From positions 11,036,001-11,100,000 of the forward strand of contig OZ234498.1 in the NCBI GenBank assembly GCA_965153455.1: 64,000 bases of DNA. The letters run 5' to 3'. This document shows positions 57,879 to 64,000 of the stretch, in pieces (the stretch's first letter is position 1; each line of letters starts with the position of its first letter). The DNA is from Sphagnum compactum. Its lineage: Eukaryota; Bryophyta; Sphagnopsida; Sphagnales. Made by a program: the position numbers and the translations under genes. The notes beneath the pieces were generated by a model. The model made no database searches and was not told the origin of the DNA. It saw only the letters and a list, made by a program, of their open reading frames with translations.

Positions 57879-60052
57879 AGTGAGGTAGTTGCATGAAAGC
57901 AAATAATTAAAAAGATGAACCACTAGTGCATGAACATTAAATCAAATGCATCAAGGGATGACAATGTGAATAGAGAAGCATAAAAGAAACTTGGAAGATT
58001 GCAAATTGCATTGTAAACAAAAAGAATTGTAACAAGGTGGAAGTATGGACCCATAAAGAACATCATGTTAAATTTTACTAGCCCATCAAACTTTTAAAAA
58101 ATATAAAAAACAATTAAAGAAGAGCTTTCATTAGATTGTTTTAGTGGATAAATTTACCATGTTGCATAGACTTTAACAATTTAATGAGATTAAAAATAAT
58201 TAAAAATCTGGTGTTCTTAATCATTTCGTTTACAAAAAGTTTCAAGAAAATATCCACATTTATTTTTTAAAAACTATTCAATAAGGAACACTTTTGAAAA
58301 AAAATTGGTTTTTAAAAATTGGATATAATTGTTTAAGGTATTTTAGATGGTATTATATTTGATTTTTAAAGAGGTGATAATTGAGTGGCTATAATTTAGG
58401 TATGAATTTTCAAAGTTCAAGAATAAGATTCTTGAAAGGGTTGTGAATAAGGAATGTAAGTTTGTAACAACTCCCACCGTTTTTATTTCAATAGAAATTG
58501 AAGACCATATAATTTGGCATGCAATAGATAAACATGAGAAATTAAAAAAAAAAAAAACAAATTATTTGGCCATTTTTACTAGTTTTACCATTCTTTACGA
58601 TGTCCCTTTGTGGGTCCACCCAATATACTTCCACTCAATGACAATACGAAAACAAAAAACAAATGCACAAAAAGATGAAGCTCTAATGAAAGAATATAAA
58701 GGCAAGAATGTTGAAGGATAATATGTAACTAATGTGCCAAAAACATTGTGTCATGCAAAAGCAATCTTAAGACGACGGTGAGATTATTGAAATCCTATTG
58801 TACAATTTATAGAGGTTTACACACAAGGACAATAGGATTCATGGTTAAGTCGTTCTAATCTAACTTTCATGTTGGTTTAACACTAAGTGTAGATAAATGT
58901 CATTCTTTGTGTTGCTAGGTTAGTAGCTTTTTAGCTTGTTAGAGGTTATGCAAGAAACTCTACACTAACTTTAGTGTTAGTGTTTAACATTTTATAATAA
59001 GCTAACACTAAATGTGGCTAGAATATAATATTTTAAAAATATTAAAAAAATTACTCATAATGTACAAAACATGTGTAGCTCATTTGTATTGAATCAGATG
59101 TTTGCATCAAACAAGCTAGGTTCAATTTAGTATTTATAATGTAAAGACATAGGTAAGGAGGAAAACGTCTTCACTCATGTTAGTTTTGGCTAGCATAAAA
59201 GTCTATTAACCAAAATGGTTCCAAGCTTATAAGACGCTATCTTTTAAATTTCAATTGAGGTGGCTTGTTCTCCAAAAGAGACGTATTTTACTAAGTACTC
59301 ATAACAAAATTATGGTCAAGAGTTTTGTTCTTAGAAAAAACATTTATGAGAAAAACATGATTTGACATATATATATATATATATATATATGCTATGCCTA
59401 TTTCAAGTCCCCCATTCCGAATCATAACATGTGTACTAAATTTGGAACATGCACAAGACAATGGTAAAACACCAAAATTATGAATGCCCCAACAAATGCA
59501 ATACATATTTAGATGCACCCCTCTCATTCATAACCAAACATGAAAGATGATCTGCAACAATATCAATCATCTCCAAACCATTTTGCTCATAAATTCTGAA
59601 AAAAACACACCCCTTTTCTTTTTTTTTTTACAAATTTAATGATCCCCTTTTCCCAGAGCAATTCACATTGAGCATGCGCCTCCTAAGTGAGGGCCCGAAT
59701 TGTTTGTAGCTCACAGAACAAAGTGCATTCTTCAGAAGAATGTGACTACGGTGGGGAAACCGACCTCAACCCACAACCCTCCTCCTCCTCCTCCTCCTCC
59801 TACTACTACTACTACTACTACTACTACCCCCCACCACACTCATTTTCATCATTCTCTACAGTATTGAAACAAAGAACCAGACACTTACAACACAGACCAA
59901 CACTGTTGTAATTAAATTTAAGCTCCTCCTGGGTGTGGGAGCAAAGAATCTGTTTGAGTAATAATTTTATGCAATAATTAATTTAATTATGAGGGGATGA
60001 TGACGCTACTGTGGCTGCCAAAAATTTGGAGTTTTTTTTACCTTCTTTACAT
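57879..60052. other. Intergenic DNA
   Basis: No gene recognised; an open frame at 58443-58721 (+) has no family signature. Around 58860-59030 several GTTAGTGTTTAACA / CTAACACTAA motifs recall those at the ends of the Harbinger element. Microsatellites lie at 59367-59390 (TA)n and 59778-59826. Confidence 0.45.
59778..59826. repeat. (TCC)n(TAC)n compound microsatellite
   Basis: About eight TCC units run directly into about nine TAC units. This lies downstream of the Ser/Pro gene's stop, probably in or just past its 3' UTR. Confidence 0.95.
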
Positions 60053-63000
60053 TCATGACCATGTTCCTTTCTTTTTCACCTTTTGTGTCAACGACGCTCT
60101 GCTCTTTGACACGGTGTCCTGGGCTGATGATTCTCGTGCCAATCTCTCCTGCAAAGTCATCAAATTGAATTGCATTAAGGTTTAGCTCACATCACCAACA
60201 ACCTACCCCTTTGTTGTCGGGGTAGGTAATAACAACTGGTACACTAAGTAACAACCAGATGTCTACAGGACATTACATTTACCACTGTATTATACCAGAG
60301 AACGGGTCATACAAGGCCTGATTCTGCCAGAACTCCCATGGTGAGCCTGGGCAGGGCGCACCTGGCAGAATCAACCTGCCCACTGGCTTTACAAGCAGGA
60401 AGGTCGTAGATTAAAGCAGGTAGGTCACTAACCCCAAAAGAAAACAGTGGGTGGCAGAACCAACTGCCAATTATCACTTGTGAAAAAAGAATACCTTTTT
60501 CCAGCTTGGAGTCCTATTCAGGTCGGCTGATATATCTCCCTTTGTTTGCTTAGACCTCTCCCTTATGTCCTTTTCTCTGCAGTGTCCAAACAAAAATTCA
60601 GCACCTTGGAGGATGAGAGAGGAAGAAAGAAAAGGGTAAATTAGGGAACAAGTTGAGCTTGTGACAACGACGATGACGATGACAACAACTCCATTATTTG
60701 CAAAAAAGAGAAACTCACTTGCGCATCTTGAGAATAGCCTGAAATTTTTTCTTGGCTTCCTCCAATGCTGTGTCTGGGTCATCTATTCGACACATATCAA
60801 TCGCTGCAATGGATTTTCCATACTTGGCCTGCCACCCACATCAATCCCAAAAAGTAGCAGTTGTCAGGCAAAGCAATAAAAGACATGAACTCCCAGCCCA
60901 ATCCAAGGAGCGGGTTAACAGTATTTTTTTTTTTAATGTGCAAAATTACACCACTTGGTGACTTAGATTTAATTTTTCTTTCTTTGGAAAAAAAGAGTGG
61001 TTTTTGGGGTTTTCTATCACCATATTTCGAAGAAAAATAAATCAGAACAATTGCCAGATTTTTATATCATGTTCAAGTAGGTAGCCAATGATATAGAAGG
61101 ATGTGAAGATTTTTCTACTTTCATAATTCATTTATAGTCAAATTTGGCTAAACCTTTTTATGAACGATCTCCAACTTAGTTACATCACATCACAAAATTG
61201 TTTTAAGAAAAAACACTAGTGGGTAATTTACAAATGGATCTTATTTCAATATCCACAAAATGTAATCACCACCTACCTGCTCATCGTTCAACAAGAGGTC
61301 CAAGCAATTCTCCTCCCACAAACACATGAGATCATAACAGAGCTGTGGCTGCAGTGCATGCTTCTGCACAAGCTTTGGATACTTGTGTATCATTCGGCCC
61401 AGCTCCTCTTGATCTGCAACAGATCAAACAATAAATAAAATTAAAATAAAAAAACATGAAACAAAATATACAATGAAGAAATAAATAACCAGTACACATA
61501 TAAATATACAATAAACGTATATCAGATTCTTCATAGATGCCATAAGTTACTTCTTGATCATGTTTTTTGATATCATGGCCAAGTCCCCAAGGACATCATG
61601 TCTGATCATGGTAGACCCCAGTTTGCATCCAAGTTTTGGAAAAAGGCTGAGTAGTGGTACAGGTTCCGAATAAACACAGAAGCAAAATAAAAGGGTTTTA
61701 AGGTGTAGCTGAGGGGGCATTAGGTCTGTCCTTTTAAAACCCTAAACCCTTTATGATTCATTCACAGGTAATCCAGGTCTAACATGAATGTGAATTTCAT
61801 ACCCTCAAATGCTTCAAGAAAACTGGCAATGACAGAGTTTTTCCTTGTCTGCTTGATCTCCGCCCCATCAAGTACCAAGGCCAGTGCCTTTCCCAAGGCA
61901 TTCATTCTGTAGTATAAACAAGCAGCACAAGAATGCTTCAGCTTTTAGCAGGTGACTGCAAGATGTGTGTGACATCATCCTCTGAAATTGATTACAAAAA
62001 AAATGAGCGAACAAAACTGAATCATAAACCCTAAACCCTCAACCCCCTAAACCCTAAAAGACTCATGATATAAAGAAGTTTTGTCAACCTGATGGTGCAA
62101 GAAGACAAACTACAAATACCTTTCAGCCTCAGACTTCATCACAACATTGCTTGTGGATTTGTTGACGAGATTCACATCTGCAAAACACAAACAGAAGCAG
62201 TGCAGAAGTTTGATGAGTGAGCGAGTGAGCATTTCTTCACACCCAGCAGAAAGCAAACAAATATACTACTTGCAAAAGAAACAAAGATGAATAAAATTGA
62301 TACACACAAATCCTAAACCCTAAACCCCAATGGAACCCCACAAATTTTGATTAGTGAGTGAGTGACCATTTCTTCTTCATACCCAACAGAAGAAATTGCA
62401 TTTATTACTTGCAAAAGGAATAACAAAATTGATACACCTGTAAACCTGAATGGAACCCCACATTCTTTTGTAAGCATCCCTTGCTTGACATAAGATTACT
62501 ATGAATGTAAACTCACCAGTGTGTGCAGATTGCAAAGCATCTTTCATTGAAGAGGAGCGTACGGCTAAGGTAGGAGTTCCTATTCTTTGTCTAGGTGAAG
62601 GCAGTGGCACAGCATCTACAGGTCCCACCAATGGCGAGGCTGGTGGTGATGGCATGAGAGGAGCAGATAGAGCAGCTGCTCTCTTGTTGACAGGTCCTTT
62701 GGCAGAATGGGGAGAACGGGGAGAATGGGTCGCACCAGGAGCTTGTGCACCAACAAATAGTCCTCTTCCAGTTGAAGATGGTCGATGCGTTGGTGAAGAA
62801 GAAGATGAAGAAGAAGGAGAAGAAGCTCCCGATGTTCTGTTGGTAACAACCACACTCGGGGACAACAACACTGGAGGAGGAGACTCATGGTTTGTTCCTG
62901 GTGGCTTGGCAAGAGAAGACACTGTTTTGGGAGGAGGAGGTGGTACACGGAGAGCAGGGTGGTCAAGAGACTTGACTGAAGGCAATGGGGAACTTGATGG

Positions 63001-64000
63001 CACCAAACTAGGGGAAGGTGATGGAGGAGCAGACTCATGGTTTGTTGTTCCTTGCAGTGGCAGCTGCTTTGCAAGAGAAGAAGATGACAGTGTTTTGGTA
63101 GGAGGTGGTGGTGGTACATGGAGAGGGTGGTCAGGGAGAGATGTGATTGAAGGCAATGAGGAAGAGGATGACACAGAACTAGGGGATGATGGAGGAGGAG
63201 GAGACTCGTGGTTTCTTCCTGGCAGCTTCTTGGCAAGAGAAGAAGATACTGTTCCAGCAGGAGATGGCATTCTGACTCGGAGGTCCAGAGAGCTGATGGA
63301 AGGCAATAATGGGGAAGAAGAGGACACCAAACTAGGGGATGATGCAGGATGAGGAGGGGATTCATGGTTTGTTGTTCCTGCTGGCAGCTTCTCGGCAAGA
63401 GAGGAAGATACTGTTCCAGTGAGAGATGGCATAATAGCAACAAGGTCCTGAGAGCTCTTTGAAGGCAATAATGGGGAAGAAGAGGGTACCCAACTAGTGG
63501 ATGATGATGATGATGGAGGACAAGACTCATGGTTTGTTCCTGCTGCTGGCTTGGCAAGTGAGGCTACTGCTTTCATGAGAGACGATGGCATAGGGAGAGG
63601 ATCCCAAGAAGAGCTGACTGAAGCTGATGATGCAGAAGAGGACACCAAACTCTGGGTTTTTGGTGAAGGAGACTCATGGTTTGTTCCTGCTGCAGGCTTG
63701 GCAAGTGAGGCTACTGCTTTCGTGGGAGACGATGGTGTAGGGAGAGGATCCAGAGAAGAGCTGACCGAATCTGATGATGCAGAAGAGGACACCAAACTAG
63801 GGGTTGTTGGTGAAGGAGACTCATGGTTTGTTCCTGCTGCTGGCTTGGCAAGTGAGGCTACTGCTTTTGTCGGAGACAATGGCATAGGGAGAGGATCCAG
63901 AGAAGAGCTGACTGAAGCTGATGATGCAGAAGAGGACACCAAACTCCGGGTTTTTGGTGAAGGAGACTCATGGTCGCTTGTGCTGGCTGGCTTGGCAAGT
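60053..64000 (-). CDS. Ser/Pro-rich repeat protein with a helical C-terminal region, 5'-partial
   Basis: Seven exons on the minus strand: 64000-62517 (enters from outside the window), 62177-62120, 61906-61803, 61413-61277, 60828-60719, 60576-60495 and 60148-60053 (TGA). All joins keep phase. The large exon encodes about eight degenerate units of roughly 47-60 residues. Each holds an Ser/Leu/Pro core, an SSLAK motif and an (N/D)HES motif. A Pro/Ser tail with basic clusters follows. The other six exons encode ~195 residues, mostly charged helix: VMKSEAERMNALGKALALVL, EELGRMIHKYPKLVQKHAL, CRIDDPDTALEEAKKKFQAI, then a basic end (KVKKKGTWS). I do not recognise the family. The repeat part is probably disordered and the C-terminal part probably a folded or coiled interaction domain. 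Introns hold telomere-like repeats and a gypsy fragment. Confidence 0.75.
60318..60375. repeat. Inverted repeat in intron
   Basis: GATTCTGCCAG and CTGGCAGAATC face each other across about 34 nt in the last intron of the Ser/Pro-repeat gene. A second small dyad (CCTACCCC...GGGGTAGG) lies near 60202-60228. Confidence 0.7.
61572..61653 (+). pseudogene. Ty3/gypsy integrase fragment
   Basis: The frame reads PKDIMSDHGRPQFASKFWK, the conserved strand around the second catalytic Asp of the gypsy-type integrase core, then a TAG stop. It is only about 27 codons, antisense in the intron between exons 3 and 4 of the visible Ser/Pro gene. No flanking LTR was seen. Confidence 0.75.
61735..61752. repeat. 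Telomere-like repeat in intron
   Basis: AAAACCCTAAACCCTTTA, about two plant telomere units (CCCTAAA). Confidence 0.7.
62025..62062. repeat. Telomere-like repeat in intron
   Basis: Four to five imperfect CCCTAAA units (AAACCCTAAACCCTC then CCCCTAAACCCTAAA). A further pair lies at ~62311-62329. Confidence 0.75.

Noticed and set aside
62501-63352. Long plus-strand open frame (283 codons), Gly/Asp/Glu-rich
   Set aside because: It is the antisense shadow of the Ser/Pro repeat exon. The minus strand has the consistent splice chain and codon pattern.
62616-63557. 313-codon minus-strand frame rich in His and Leu
   Set aside because: An alternative frame of the same repeat exon. It does not connect in phase to the downstream exons.

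Overview
This is nuclear DNA of a land plant. Genes have GT-AG introns, two plant gene families are unmistakable (12-oxophytodienoate reductase, OPR, and a chloroplast Cu/Zn superoxide dismutase), and most of the window is AT-rich DNA with transposon remains. The species cannot be named from the sequence. The low gene density suggests a large, repeat-rich genome such as a fern or gymnosperm, but that is inference.

Layout. 0.3-2.1 kb (+): last five exons of a divergent OPR-like gene whose first exons lie before the window. 3.7-4.3 kb (-): a two-exon gene for a 76-residue membrane protein. 4.5-8.1 kb: SINE-like boxes, minisatellites, a 153-bp tandem duplication and a Tourist-like MITE. 8.4-11.9 kb (+): a complete eight-exon chloroplast Cu/Zn SOD. 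14-18.3 kb: a decayed PIF/Harbinger transposon with both of its genes. 60.0-64.0 kb (-): a Ser/Pro-repeat protein gene that runs off the right edge.

The dominant structure is a large imperfect palindrome. The left arm (about 17.08-29.75 kb) recurs inverted as the right arm (about 40.56-56.65 kb) around a 10.8-kb AT-rich loop. Each arm carries a seven-exon OPR gene at its inner end, so the two genes diverge from the loop. The first exon of both encodes a Ser-rich leader that splices in frame to the OPR body, so a plastid-targeted enzyme is predicted, with an internal Met that could give a cytosolic form. The arms differ by a 4.2-kb block in the right arm, a 0.4-kb block in the left arm, a 1-nt frameshift at the 3' end of the left gene, and an exon with only amino-acid-changing differences. 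The right arm also lies between two direct repeats of about 1.2-1.4 kb. The left arm breaks inside the Harbinger transposase.

Together the recognisable genes concern oxylipin or reactive-carbonyl reduction (three OPR copies) and plastid superoxide removal (SOD). There is no operon-like linkage. The window's main interest is how the OPR cluster was duplicated and diversified inside a transposon-rich palindrome. All coordinates, splice sites and difference counts were read by eye, without alignment software or transcripts.
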